The translations under genes and the position numbers were made by a program. A model generated the notes under the pieces. The model did not search any database. It saw only the letters and a program-made list of their open reading frames with translations, and was not told the origin of the DNA. Shown here piece by piece: positions 1 to 7,955 of a stretch of 25,689 bases of DNA. The first letter of the stretch is position 1, and each line of letters starts with the position of its first letter. The stretch comes from DATGMS01 sp040905145. Lineage in GTDB: Bacteria > Bacteroidota > Bacteroidia > Cytophagales > Cyclobacteriaceae. The DNA is taken from contig JBBDSC010000168.1 in NCBI GenBank assembly GCA_040905145.1, positions 1 through 25,689 on the forward strand, given 5' to 3'.

Positions 1-359
1 GTTGACCTTTAAACAAATTAGGATTCTTGCTACCTAGATGGGTAACCCTATCATTAGTTAAGAAGAATTCAAGGAACAGAAGCAAATCTTAATAGGGTCT
101 ACAATATGTGACCAAAAAGTAACAGGTGAACTTCAAAATGAGCTATTGAAACACGAAAGATACAAATGAACGCTGAATGCCCCCTTTTATTTAATAGGAA
201 TAGTATTTGAATGATCAATGAAAAAAAAGATGGCGGCAGCTGCTTGGTGTGAGGTTGTCTTTTTAAAAACCGGATGCAAAGACCTGTTATTTTATACAGT
301 CCTTTCAAACAAATGAGACGTATTTAATTATATATTTTAACCAACTAAAGCTTATTATT
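1..359. other. Intergenic leader with no supported gene
   Basis: AT-rich sequence before the ferritin-like gene. The only open frame of any length lies on the minus strand at 99-308. It is rich in Phe/Leu/Ile with no recognisable motif, and it starts directly opposite the promoter side of the next gene, so I do not call it. The last 50 bases (about 310-359) are very AT-rich and are the likely promoter and leader of the gene at 360. No exact TAnnTTTG element was found there, only the near match TATATTTT. Confidence 0.5.
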
Positions 360-887
360 ATGGCAACTAAAAGTAAATCCTCAGGGAAAAAACAAGATTC
401 CAAGTTTCATGAATTATTTGTGCACGAATTAAAGGATATCTATTGGGCTGAAACCCATTTAGCAAAAGCCTTGACCAAAATGAGTAAGGCCGCTACTTCT
501 GAAAAATTGACGAAGGCCATTGAAAATCATCAAAAAGAAACAGAAGGCCATGTAGAAAGGCTGAACAATGTTTTTGAAAATTTGGGGATAAAGGCATCAG
601 GCAAAAAGTGTCAGGCCATGGAAGGGCTTTTGGAAGAAGGCGAAGAAATCAAGGGAGAAACTGGTAATGACACCATGGTCAGGGATGCCGGCATTATCAT
701 AGCGAGCCAAAAAATAGAGCATTATGAAATTGCCTCCTATGGTTCCCTTGCTGCTTTAGCAAAAAAAATGGGGCAAAATGAAATTGTTAAACTTCTGGAG
801 GAAACGCTTGAAGAAGAAAAGAAAACGGATGCCCTTTTGACTAAATTAGCCGAAGAGGAGGTGAATGAAGAAGCCTCCCAAGAATAA
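360..887 (+). CDS. YciE/YciF-type ferritin-like protein (DUF892)
   Basis: A 175-residue acidic, helical protein of the DUF892 (YciE/YciF) ferritin-like family. The N-terminal 15 residues are a Lys/Ser-rich tail. The family start is visible at residues 17-35 (FHELFVHELKDIYWAETHL), followed by helices carrying the ExxxH-type repeats expected of a four-helix di-iron fold (for example ENHQKETEGH near 57-66 and EHYEIASYG near 121-129). The Glu-rich C terminus has no further domain. Family members are induced by osmotic or oxidative stress and bind metal as dimers; the physiological reaction is not settled. The gene stands alone between an AT-rich leader and its own terminator, so it is probably monocistronic. 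The family call is firm and the function is only inferred. Confidence 0.92.
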   Translation: MATKSKSSGKKQDSKFHELFVHELKDIYWAETHLAKALTKMSKAATSEKLTKAIENHQKETEGHVERLNNVFENLGIKASGKKCQAMEGLLEEGEEIKGETGNDTMVRDAGIIIASQKIEHYEIASYGSLAALAKKMGQNEIVKLLEETLEEEKKTDALLTKLAEEEVNEEASQE

Positions 888-896
888 AATGTACAT

Positions 897-924
897 AAAG
901 AGAGGGTTTTTACCCTCTCTTTTC
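897..924 (+). terminator. Rho-independent terminator of the ferritin-like gene
   Basis: A perfect 10-bp stem, AAAGAGAGGG (897-906) against CCCTCTCTTT (913-922), closes a 6-base loop and runs into T-rich sequence ten bases after the stop codon. The stem is nearly symmetrical, so it could also work for minus-strand transcripts coming from 999-2696. Confidence 0.8.
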
Positions 925-998
925 CTTTAGAATGGAAAAACATTTTTATCCCCTCTTTGATAACTGCGATTTTTATTTTTCACAATTAATGTTCCTGG

Positions 999-2696
999 TC
1001 AGGGTTTCTTTTTAAACAAGGATAAATGACGTATTACTTTCCTGCTTTCCATGCCTCCTGCCAATGCTCCGGTGGTTACCCCCACGGTACTGATAAAAGC
1101 CGCCAGTCGTATTTTGTCTTTCCAGGTAATTACAGGTTGCTCCATCAAAGTAGGCCACGTTTTCATTAATCCTTCAGGAAATATGTAAATCTCAATAAAA
1201 AATATAAGGCCTCCCACTAATAAAAACAAGCCGATACAGGCATTTAAAATACTTAAAAAAATGATTGAATTTGCCACCGCCAGATGTTCTGTCAAAACCC
1301 TTTTTTCTTTACGGGGCAGAAAGAGTGATTGAACCTTTACCAGATAAAGACTTGCACCCATTATACTTAATAGGGCGTAAGCGATCATCCTTCCAAGGGT
1401 CATATTTAATCCCACATCCCAAATTTCTGCCGAAAATATTAAAACAAATGAAGGGGCCACTGCTGCGGTAGCCAGCCCTGGCAGTGAAAGGGAAAGTAGA
1501 ATAGAAGAATTTCGGAATATGGTGGTGAAAATTTCCCATGGATGTCTCAATGCCATAAGGATGTGAAAAATAAACCCTTCAATGCTATTGCCTCCCCATA
1601 ATTCCCGTTCCGGAAAGCGGCTCGATCTTTTATGTAGCTGCTTTCTCTCATTTTCACTAAAGGAAGGAATCCGATCCGCCTTTTCAGAAAAGGCATACGG
1701 TACCATAATTTTGCTTTGTGTTGGGTCCGCATGCTTTAAGTCCAGCACATGCCCGATTAAATGGAGGAGAAGATGGGAAGCATTCCACCGTACTGATGGG
1801 GAAGTAAGGGATCGTGGAGATTTTTTCTTTGTAATGGCAATGAATTTCTTTGTGGAAAGTACAAGGATCCGAGCGACAACAGAGGCCAAGCCTGCCTCTG
1901 TTCTTTTAATGCTGGAGACCAATGGAACATCTGTCACAACCACCATCAGATCAAAGGGACCTTCTGCCATCCGATGACTGGCACTGTCCAAAAATTCCGT
2001 CGGGTTATGGGGGCTTTCAGAATTTAATCTTATTGGATCCGTAAAATGGAATAACCATTTCAATCCTGTTGAATTTTCGATTTCTTCCTGAATATCCTGG
2101 ACCAGTTGACTACTGAATCCTGTAATTTCTTCCTCATCTGCATGAGGGCTTAGTGCCAAAAAGACACCGACGTTCATTTCCGGTGTGGGAACAGCTCCTT
2201 GCACTTCCTTGAGATCTACAATAAACCTTTTGGTAGAACTCAGGGCCCTGATGAATTTGGTGGTGGTGACTACCCTGCTGGCCCTGAGGATCCGTAAAGC
2301 TCTCAGCAAACGGAAGATCCTGAAAGCAGGTACCACCAAACCAATGACCGTAAGCCAATTGGTTTTAATGTAAAGAAGCTTGTCCTTGGACAAACCTACT
2401 TTTAATAGGAATTCTATAATGAAAAGTATCCAGATCAGTCCTACTATTCTTTCCTCAGCTGGGGAAATGCCGGAGATCAACTCCTTGATTAAATAGTACA
2501 GCCATAAAATAGCCAAAAGAAACATCGGAGTTTCCACATTGCTTTCCAATTTATAGAGTAGTCTATAGCGGCTTCGTGCTTTTTTGGCTTCCTCTTGCGT
2601 TGAATTCACCCTGGCTTCAGTAAGTTTATTTTTATCCAAATTCATTTCTTTTCTAAAAAATCGGTTCAGGCTCCTTTTTAAGAAAAATAAAGGCAC
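999..2696 (-). CDS. Voltage-sensor-like / pseudo-metzincin membrane fusion protein
   Basis: A 565-residue membrane protein with an unusual domain order. Residues about 55-142 look like S1-S4 of a voltage-sensor domain. The S2-like segment has FIIEFLLKV (92-100). The S4-like segment has Arg at every third position: R126, R129, R132, R135, R138 and R141. No pore helix or selectivity filter follows. Instead, residues about 172-340 resemble an archaemetzincin: VVVTDVPL (252-259), ILVLSTKKF (277-285), a zinc-site-like HLIGHVLDLKH (312-322) with His spacing H-x3-H-x5-H, and a Met-turn-like KIMVP (329-333). The catalytic Glu is Leu313 and the usual Gly is Asp319, so peptidase activity is doubtful. 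About four more hydrophobic segments (398-422, 434-455, 472-502, 530-547) end the protein. The first start is GTG at 2696; an ATG at 2645 (residue 18) is at least as likely. It may be a membrane sensor, but the function is unknown. Confidence 0.75.
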   Translation of the reverse strand: MPLFFLKRSLNRFFRKEMNLDKNKLTEARVNSTQEEAKKARSRYRLLYKLESNVETPMFLLAILWLYYLIKELISGISPAEERIVGLIWILFIIEFLLKVGLSKDKLLYIKTNWLTVIGLVVPAFRIFRLLRALRILRASRVVTTTKFIRALSSTKRFIVDLKEVQGAVPTPEMNVGVFLALSPHADEEEITGFSSQLVQDIQEEIENSTGLKWLFHFTDPIRLNSESPHNPTEFLDSASHRMAEGPFDLMVVVTDVPLVSSIKRTEAGLASVVARILVLSTKKFIAITKKKSPRSLTSPSVRWNASHLLLHLIGHVLDLKHADPTQSKIMVPYAFSEKADRIPSFSENERKQLHKRSSRFPERELWGGNSIEGFIFHILMALRHPWEIFTTIFRNSSILLSLSLPGLATAAVAPSFVLIFSAEIWDVGLNMTLGRMIAYALLSIMGASLYLVKVQSLFLPRKEKRVLTEHLAVANSIIFLSILNACIGLFLLVGGLIFFIEIYIFPEGLMKTWPTLMEQPVITWKDKIRLAAFISTVGVTTGALAGGMESRKVIRHLSLFKKKP

Positions 2697-2775
2697 AGTT
2701 TATGCCAATAATCTAAAAAAGGCTTTATTTCTCCAGATGGTGTACCTTTTTATGCTTACAAATTATTATTAGAAA

Positions 2776-3519
2776 ATGAGCAAAGACAATCAAATACCAA
2801 AAGATAAAGCCGCTTCCTTTTATAAGACAGTCATAGAATTGCTTCTTAAAAATAACTTTTCCTTTCTGATTGGAGGTGCGTTTGCTTTACGTCATTATAC
2901 GGATATCTACAGGGATACCAAGGATCTGGATATTTTTTGCAAACCTGAAGATTATCCTGGTATGCTTCAATTGTTTGTTAAAAGAGGGTATAATATAGAA
3001 ATAACCGATCCCCGCTGGCTCGCAAAGGTTTTCAAAGGACCCCATTTTGTGGATTTTATTTTTAATACAACCAATAACATTTGTCCTGTGGATGATAGCT
3101 GGTTTAAAAATAGCATCTCAGTGAAATTATTTGGCCATCAATTACAACTGATGGGAGCGGAGGAAATTATTTGGACCAAATTATATGTACATAACCGGGA
3201 ACGTTACGATGCCACGGACATCAATCATCTTATTCTCCGGTATGGGGAAAAAATAAAATGGGAAAGATTGTTGCATTTGATTGGAATACATTGGCATCTT
3301 TTGCTTGCTCAAATATTAAACTTCCAATTTGTCTATCCTTCTGATAAAGGAATAGTCCCTTCCTGGCTGTTCAAAGAACTTCTGCAGCTGGCGGAAAAAC
3401 AATTTGATCTTCCTTCACCTGTTACCAAGGTTTGTTTAGGTCCATTGATAGACCATACCAATTACGAAGTAGACATCAAAGAGTGGAATTATAAAAGCCT
3501 TACCACTAAAACAGTGTAA
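2776..3519 (+). CDS. Nucleotidyltransferase-fold protein
   Basis: A 247-residue protein with the minimal nucleotidyltransferase signature: LIGGAFALRHY (31-41), then RDTKDLDIF (46-54), giving the GG motif and the paired acidic residues D50 and D52. A third acidic residue fits D93 in HFVDFIF. The region after residue 125 (MGAEEIIWTKLYVHNRERYDATD broken across 126-148) resembles the helical part of AbiEii/MNT-like transferases, where a conserved Lys and an Asp pair follow the core. It stops two bases before the start of the phosphoesterase at 3522, so the two are almost certainly co-translated. It faces away from the membrane gene at 2696 across 79 bp. The substrate, which could be RNA, protein or an antibiotic-like molecule, cannot be read from the sequence. 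The fold call is good; the role is open. Confidence 0.75.
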   Translation: MSKDNQIPKDKAASFYKTVIELLLKNNFSFLIGGAFALRHYTDIYRDTKDLDIFCKPEDYPGMLQLFVKRGYNIEITDPRWLAKVFKGPHFVDFIFNTTNNICPVDDSWFKNSISVKLFGHQLQLMGAEEIIWTKLYVHNRERYDATDINHLILRYGEKIKWERLLHLIGIHWHLLLAQILNFQFVYPSDKGIVPSWLFKELLQLAEKQFDLPSPVTKVCLGPLIDHTNYEVDIKEWNYKSLTTKTV

Positions 3520-3521
3520 TC

Positions 3522-4277
3522 ATGAGCCATGAAAACATAAAAAAAATTTCACGCATTGCTGCAGTTGCGGATTTGCATATCAGGGAAACTGATCAGGGAA
3601 AATGGACCGAGTGTTTCCAGGCGGTTTCAGAAAAAGCAGACGTTTTATTGCTGTGTGGCGATTTAACAGACACAGGTAAAAAGAAGGAAGCCAAGGTCTT
3701 GGCGGGAGAGCTGACAGCATGTACGATTCCTGTAGTGGCGGTATTGGGAAACCATGATTTTGAAAATGATCAACAGGAGGCCATTCGGGAGGTGCTCCAC
3801 TCCAGCAATTTCCATCTTTTGGATGGGGAATCCATTTTGATCGGGAATGTGGGATTTGCGGGGGTGAAGGGCTTTGGGGGTGGGTTTGATCGGTTCATGA
3901 TGCCCATGTTTGGGGAAAAAATGAACAAGGAATATGTCAGAGCCGCTACAGAAGAATCCCTCCGGCTGGATCAGGCTCTGGTACGGTTGGATAAAGAGGG
4001 AAATTCGGCAGGAGACATAAAAAAGATAGCCCTGCTCCATTATTCCCCGATCAAAGCCACGGTAAAGGGAGAGCCGGAGGAATTGTTTCCTTTTTTGGGA
4101 TCTTCCCATTTGTTGGAGCCCCTGGAAAGGAGACAAGTGCTTGCCGCATTCCATGGTCACGCCCACAGTGGCTCATTTATGGGCGAAACTACTTCGGGAA
4201 TAAAAGTCTTTAATGTGGCCAAACAGATCCTTATAAAGGAAGGGCATAGGCTTCCATTTTATATTTATGAGCTGTGA
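3522..4277 (+). CDS. Calcineurin-like metallophosphoesterase
   Basis: A 251-residue phosphoesterase with all the metal-binding motifs of the family in order: DLH (D17, H19), GDLTD (46-50), GNHD (76-79), a lone His in LLHYSP (H173), and GHAHSG (212-217). There is no signal peptide or transmembrane segment, so it should be cytoplasmic. A small family-specific insert lies at 112-135 (GVKGFGGGFD and after), matching the YfcE/ICC-like branch that has this glycine-rich loop. It overlaps functionally with its upstream neighbour, the nucleotidyltransferase, through a 2-base gap. Hydrolysis of a phosphodiester or phosphomonoester is expected; the substrate is unknown. It is convergent with the methyltransferase on the other side. 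Confidence 0.88.
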   Translation: MSHENIKKISRIAAVADLHIRETDQGKWTECFQAVSEKADVLLLCGDLTDTGKKKEAKVLAGELTACTIPVVAVLGNHDFENDQQEAIREVLHSSNFHLLDGESILIGNVGFAGVKGFGGGFDRFMMPMFGEKMNKEYVRAATEESLRLDQALVRLDKEGNSAGDIKKIALLHYSPIKATVKGEPEELFPFLGSSHLLEPLERRQVLAAFHGHAHSGSFMGETTSGIKVFNVAKQILIKEGHRLPFYIYEL

Positions 4278-4340
4278 AATGGTGACGATACTTGTTTTTT
4301 TCTGAGAGGATTTTATTTTTTAACTTCAAGTAAAAATTCT

Positions 4341-4360
4341 ACCACAGATTACCCAGATTA
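4341..4360. repeat. Short dispersed-type intergenic sequence
   Basis: ACCACAGATTACCCAGATTA is a close variant of the ACCACAGATTACACAGATT motif that I recall as recurring between genes in many bacterial genomes. It lies directly downstream of the shortened methyltransferase gene. Only one copy is present here, so calling it a repeat rests on memory. Confidence 0.35.
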
Positions 4361-4367
4361 TTTAATA

Positions 4368-4952
4368 TTATCCTATTAAATGCTCCAGAGTCCATTCAAA
4401 TTTATTTTCCAGTTGAATGCTTTCCAATTCATAGAATGGAAACGGGATGTATCTGTAATGGTCGTCAATGTACCTTCTTTCTTTGTCCCAATAAGGACCG
4501 ATAATGTTATGGTAAAAATCATCAATTATAAGGTCTGCTTCCCTGTAAGTCTGCATAAGCCCATAGCCGGTAACAGCAATAATCCCATTATGCTTTATCG
4601 TCCTGTTTACTTCCTTATAAAATTCGTTGAAGTCAAACCAATGTATGGCCTGGGCTACTGTGATTAAGTCAAAGGTATTGTCAGGAAAAGAAGTGTTTTC
4701 TGCTTTTTGGACTGAATAAACTATTTTACCGTTTGGTGGGGCATTTTTGATTTGTTCTTGGCTAATGTCAGTGGCAAATACCTGATGAAAGAAATTTGCT
4801 AACTCCTGGGCTACTTGTCCGTTTCCCGTACCACAGTCCCAGGCTTTTTGGGTGCCGGGAACAAGGGACAATAAAAAGTCGTAAAGCTCCCTTGGGTAAG
4901 CCGGTCTAAATTTTGCGTATTTATCCGATTGTGTGGAGAAGTTGTCTTTCAT
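4368..4952 (-). pseudogene. Class I SAM-dependent methyltransferase, C-terminally truncated
   Basis: A 194-residue methyltransferase of the YafE/Tam-like type. The N terminus (FSTQSDKYAKFRPAYPRELY) and the SAM-binding motif I WDCGTGNGQVAQEL (39-52) are intact, as are the acidic end of strand 2 (FATDIS, 59-64) and the post-motif region TVAQAIHWFD (98-107). Relatives are about 250 residues long and continue after the equivalent of WTLEHLIG (187-194) with a GYLxTWSAV-type segment and about 50 more residues. Here a stop codon follows at once, and the sequence downstream does not encode the missing part in any frame I tried. The SAM domain is complete, so some activity is possible, but the substrate-side end is lost. 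It lies 20 bp downstream of the BNR-protein gene on the same strand. Confidence 0.65.
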
Positions 4953-4972
4953 ATTTCAGTGAAAGAAGGCGT

Positions 4973-6046
4973 TCAAATTTTCCTGAACATGATTTTATTA
5001 TCCTGCTCCCATGCACACAGTACCTTTCCACCGGGTAATACTATAGTTTTTAAAAAGGTACCTTTACCGATGGTGGTTTCTTTTTTATCCTTGATGTCTA
5101 TGATTTTTACATCATCCCCCTCCTGAAATGCTACTATTATATTTTTACGGGAAGGATTAGCAGCTATGCTACAACTTCTTCCCTTACTAAGCCTTACTTC
5201 CTTGTTATTAGGCCTACCGTAGTAAATTACCCCTTCCCTCTGCCAGACAGCATATAAATCGTCGGGCAATGTTGCCGTAATCCCGCCACCATCCATAGGA
5301 CAGCCCTTCAATTTCCAGCTACCCATGCCTAATTTATCAGCGTTATTAAAAGTTTTACCACCATTTGTGGAGGCTATTAAATAAGGGTCTCTGGAGCCAT
5401 TGATCCAATTCCTGAACATAATGCTTATTTTCAGTCCAGAGACATGAATACTCGGTTGGCAACATTCACAAACATTTCCTTCTGGCGAGATATAAATTAA
5501 TTGGCTTTTTGCCCACTTATTCTCTTTAATGTTTAATGAGGAGAAACCAATGTTGTTCTCCTTTCCTTGGCGTACATCAAGCCATACGGCGTAAAAGTTA
5601 TCCATTCTGTCGGCGGCAATATCCATCAGTCCTTCTGGAGCTGAAAACTTAATATCGTTGATAAAGCCCTTATACTGCCACATGCCGCTGGTATGGTTTA
5701 AATGAAAGGAATGAATATTCCCTGATTTGTCCATTGCTGTAATAAGAGAAAAGTTGACTGAACTTGCTAATTGTGGCCCTCTGGTCATGCCTAAGTGCAT
5801 ACCGGGGATATGCCCAACAAAGGCAGGCTTGGAGAAGCTGTCCCCTCCATTCTTTGAAGTGGAGCAAAATATACTGTCATTTCTGCCGAAAGCAAGCCTG
5901 ATAGCTCCCTTTGTATCTAAACTAAGTTGTGGCTGCATACCTGCGGCGATGATAGGGTCAGAAGGGGCTGACCAAGCTATGGTTAAAGCTACAATAGCAA
6001 GAAATAAAGTCGGTAGAATAGTGTTTTTCATAGTGATTTTTGCCAT
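4973..6046 (-). CDS. Secreted BNR/sialidase-superfamily protein
   Basis: A 357-residue exported beta-propeller-like protein. A signal peptide is evident: a short basic start, a hydrophobic stretch ILPTLFLAIVALTIAW (10-25), and a likely cleavage site around SAPSD. Two Asp-box motifs are visible, STSKNGGDSF (62-71) and STNGGKTF (226-233), as found in sialidases and other BNR proteins. Cysteines are clustered as CECC (193-196), plus Cys249 in GCPMDGGG. These may form disulfides or a metal site. Catalytic sialidase residues (Arg triad, FRIP motif) are not evident, so enzyme activity should not be assumed. The start could also be Met6 (6031), which leaves a more typical signal peptide. It lies 57 bp downstream of the DUF2254 gene and may be co-transcribed with it. 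Confidence 0.75.
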   Translation of the reverse strand: MAKITMKNTILPTLFLAIVALTIAWSAPSDPIIAAGMQPQLSLDTKGAIRLAFGRNDSIFCSTSKNGGDSFSKPAFVGHIPGMHLGMTRGPQLASSVNFSLITAMDKSGNIHSFHLNHTSGMWQYKGFINDIKFSAPEGLMDIAADRMDNFYAVWLDVRQGKENNIGFSSLNIKENKWAKSQLIYISPEGNVCECCQPSIHVSGLKISIMFRNWINGSRDPYLIASTNGGKTFNNADKLGMGSWKLKGCPMDGGGITATLPDDLYAVWQREGVIYYGRPNNKEVRLSKGRSCSIAANPSRKNIIVAFQEGDDVKIIDIKDKKETTIGKGTFLKTIVLPGGKVLCAWEQDNKIMFRKI

Positions 6047-6103
6047 AGGTTTATTTTTTGGATTGCTAATTTATGAAAAAGAAGACGTTTGAGAACATTT
6101 GTA

Positions 6104-7432
6104 CTATATTTTCAGATAATTAAATTGGTGTGTTTTCAGCAGTGCTTCTTCAATATCATTAATGAGTGAGTTGACTTGCTGCCTGTCCAAAGAATTCTGT
6201 ATAAAACTCTCTGCTGTTTGCACACAACTTCTGACAGTTTCTACCAATGTCCCTGTAAATTCCTTTTTTTCGCGGTCAGCATAGATCATGTTTTTTAATA
6301 CTTCAAGAAGCTTTAACAATACTAATACATCAGCCTTACCGTATTCTCGAATGGGTACAAGGTTATGAAATATCAATTCTTCAAGAGAAACGGGAGAATA
6401 GATGATCCTGATTTTCTCGGATAGATCTACCTTATAATAGGGTACATTGATTGTCATTCGTTTTATGAAAAGAACTGAAAGAAGGTCCAGTGCTTTGATA
6501 GCTGTTCCCGGATCATTAATTCCCGGACTCAAAGCCTTTGTAGCGATTTCGGAAATTTGTTTAAACCCAAAAATAAAATGATCTTTCACCTGATCCTCAG
6601 TGTAGAAAGTAAAGCAAGCCCTGATGTCTTCAATTGTTTTACGGGATATTTCTTCTGAACAATTAATTTTTAAAAATGGATATCCCTGTACTAAGAATAA
6701 ACCTATAGGTTTCTGGATCGCTAGTTGAAAATCATATTTTACAGATAGCTTTAGCAAATGTCCTGTATTCATTTTTTTCAGATAACCTGCCTCCTCCGTA
6801 CATATTTCCCGCCAGCCGTGAATAGGAGGTATTAGGCTTTCTACCTGCTTTTCATTGAGGTGGCAAATTTCCATTTGCTTAATCGTACTTTTAAAAATGT
6901 TATAAATGATACTTTCCACCTGGATTGATTTTGAAATTGAATGGATAAAATATACAAATAGTGATAAACAGGTAATTCCAAAAGCCATCGCTAATAATAT
7001 CCCAAATGAAGGAATTGTATATTCAGTATTCTTTTGAAAGTTGACAATCATGATAAGGCTATAAAGGATCGTGCCCAAGTAAAACCCTAAAACAAATTGA
7101 TGGGGCTTATTGCTGATTAGGCCCGGTAAAACTCTCGGGGAAAGGTTTGAAGAGGCCCGGCCTAAAACGATCATCACCATAGAAAAGCTGAATACCATCA
7201 TTGAAATAATGCTTCCTACCAAAGTACCCAGTATTAATCGCCCCTCTTCCTGGCTGGTTACTAGCAAAAAGGTAATCCGCTTTTTTAATTCTATGATTAT
7301 TGGCTCATATTCTATGGCCACAATTAAAAAAGATAACAGTAAACCTGAAATGGCAAGGAGTGCAGGAATAAAGGCAATACTTGAAGTGGTCCTGTCAAGT
7401 GATTTTTCCAGTATGGTCCATATTTTTCTCAT
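6104..7432 (-). CDS. DUF2254 family membrane protein
   Basis: A 442-residue membrane protein of family DUF2254. Four transmembrane segments occupy the N-terminal third (about 17-40, 66-90, 113-130 and 145-165). The segment between the second and third has the family signature SPRVLPGLISNKPHQFVLG (97-115), and the soluble part has ALSPGINDPGTA (301-312), a hallmark of the family. The C-terminal half is predicted cytoplasmic and helical. No function is established for the family. It is the first gene of a possible minus-strand unit that continues with the BNR protein and the methyltransferase. Confidence 0.88.
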   Translation of the reverse strand: MRKIWTILEKSLDRTTSSIAFIPALLAISGLLLSFLIVAIEYEPIIIELKKRITFLLVTSQEEGRLILGTLVGSIISMMVFSFSMVMIVLGRASSNLSPRVLPGLISNKPHQFVLGFYLGTILYSLIMIVNFQKNTEYTIPSFGILLAMAFGITCLSLFVYFIHSISKSIQVESIIYNIFKSTIKQMEICHLNEKQVESLIPPIHGWREICTEEAGYLKKMNTGHLLKLSVKYDFQLAIQKPIGLFLVQGYPFLKINCSEEISRKTIEDIRACFTFYTEDQVKDHFIFGFKQISEIATKALSPGINDPGTAIKALDLLSVLFIKRMTINVPYYKVDLSEKIRIIYSPVSLEELIFHNLVPIREYGKADVLVLLKLLEVLKNMIYADREKKEFTGTLVETVRSCVQTAESFIQNSLDRQQVNSLINDIEEALLKTHQFNYLKI

Positions 7433-7513
7433 TGGGTATGAAGATAAGTAATAAATTAGTCCGATCTTAAGGATGTCAATAATATCCGATCAAAAGAATA
7501 TCGCTTAATTTGT

Positions 7514-7955
7514 CTAAGGCAACTCTTCCAAGTCGAGCTGATCGATATAGGCGTCAAAAGTAAGACTCCCATAGTTTGGTGCTACCATATCACGGGTCCC
7601 GGATCGGACCAGCACCTCAGGAAGGTGAACGATCCTTGCTTGGGTCTTTTTCTGGATGACCAATGCAATATCCTTCCGGGAAAGGGTTTCAGGTCCTCCT
7701 ATCTCTATTGTATCCGGACCATCCCAAAGCAGTTCAAGTACCTTTTCCGCCAAATCTGTGGGATGGATAGGATTAGTGAGAAATTTTCCGGAGCCAATAA
7801 CCGGTATAAAGCCCTTTTTGCCCATGATTACCAAGTCGTTCAGCCCCGAAAAGAAACCAGTAGGCTTGATAATGGTATGCTGGAGAGGCGACTTTTTCAA
7901 AAGTTCCTGGACTTTGAAATGCACTTTGGCCAAATGGAGTTTATTATATTTATGG
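7514..7955 (-). pseudogene. NAD(P)-binding SDR/NmrA-like protein, C-terminal remnant
   Basis: Only the C-terminal half of an atypical short-chain dehydrogenase (NmrA-like) remains. Recognisable pieces are KYNKLHLAKVHFKVQELL, then SPLQHTIIKPTGFFSG, then NPIHPTDLAEKVLELL, which match the middle and end of such proteins. The nucleotide-binding Rossmann start (GxxGxxG) is missing. Upstream of about 7955 the same frame only gives antisense of the neighbouring dehydrogenase remnant, so the TTG that opens the frame at 7999 is not a real start. The stop at 7514 looks like the natural end. The gene was broken by a deletion or rearrangement, or the join is an assembly error. Confidence 0.75.

Noticed and set aside
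99..308. Minus-strand open frame in the first 300 bases
   Set aside because: Phe/Leu-rich, no motif, no plausible start context and no neighbour on that strand; likely chance in AT-rich DNA.
1582..1977. Plus-strand frame of 131 codons inside the membrane fusion gene
   Set aside because: Antisense of a well-supported coding sequence with no recognisable protein features.
3663..4166. Minus-strand frame of 167 codons opposite the phosphoesterase
   Set aside because: Antisense shadow; the plus-strand frame has all metallophosphoesterase motifs.
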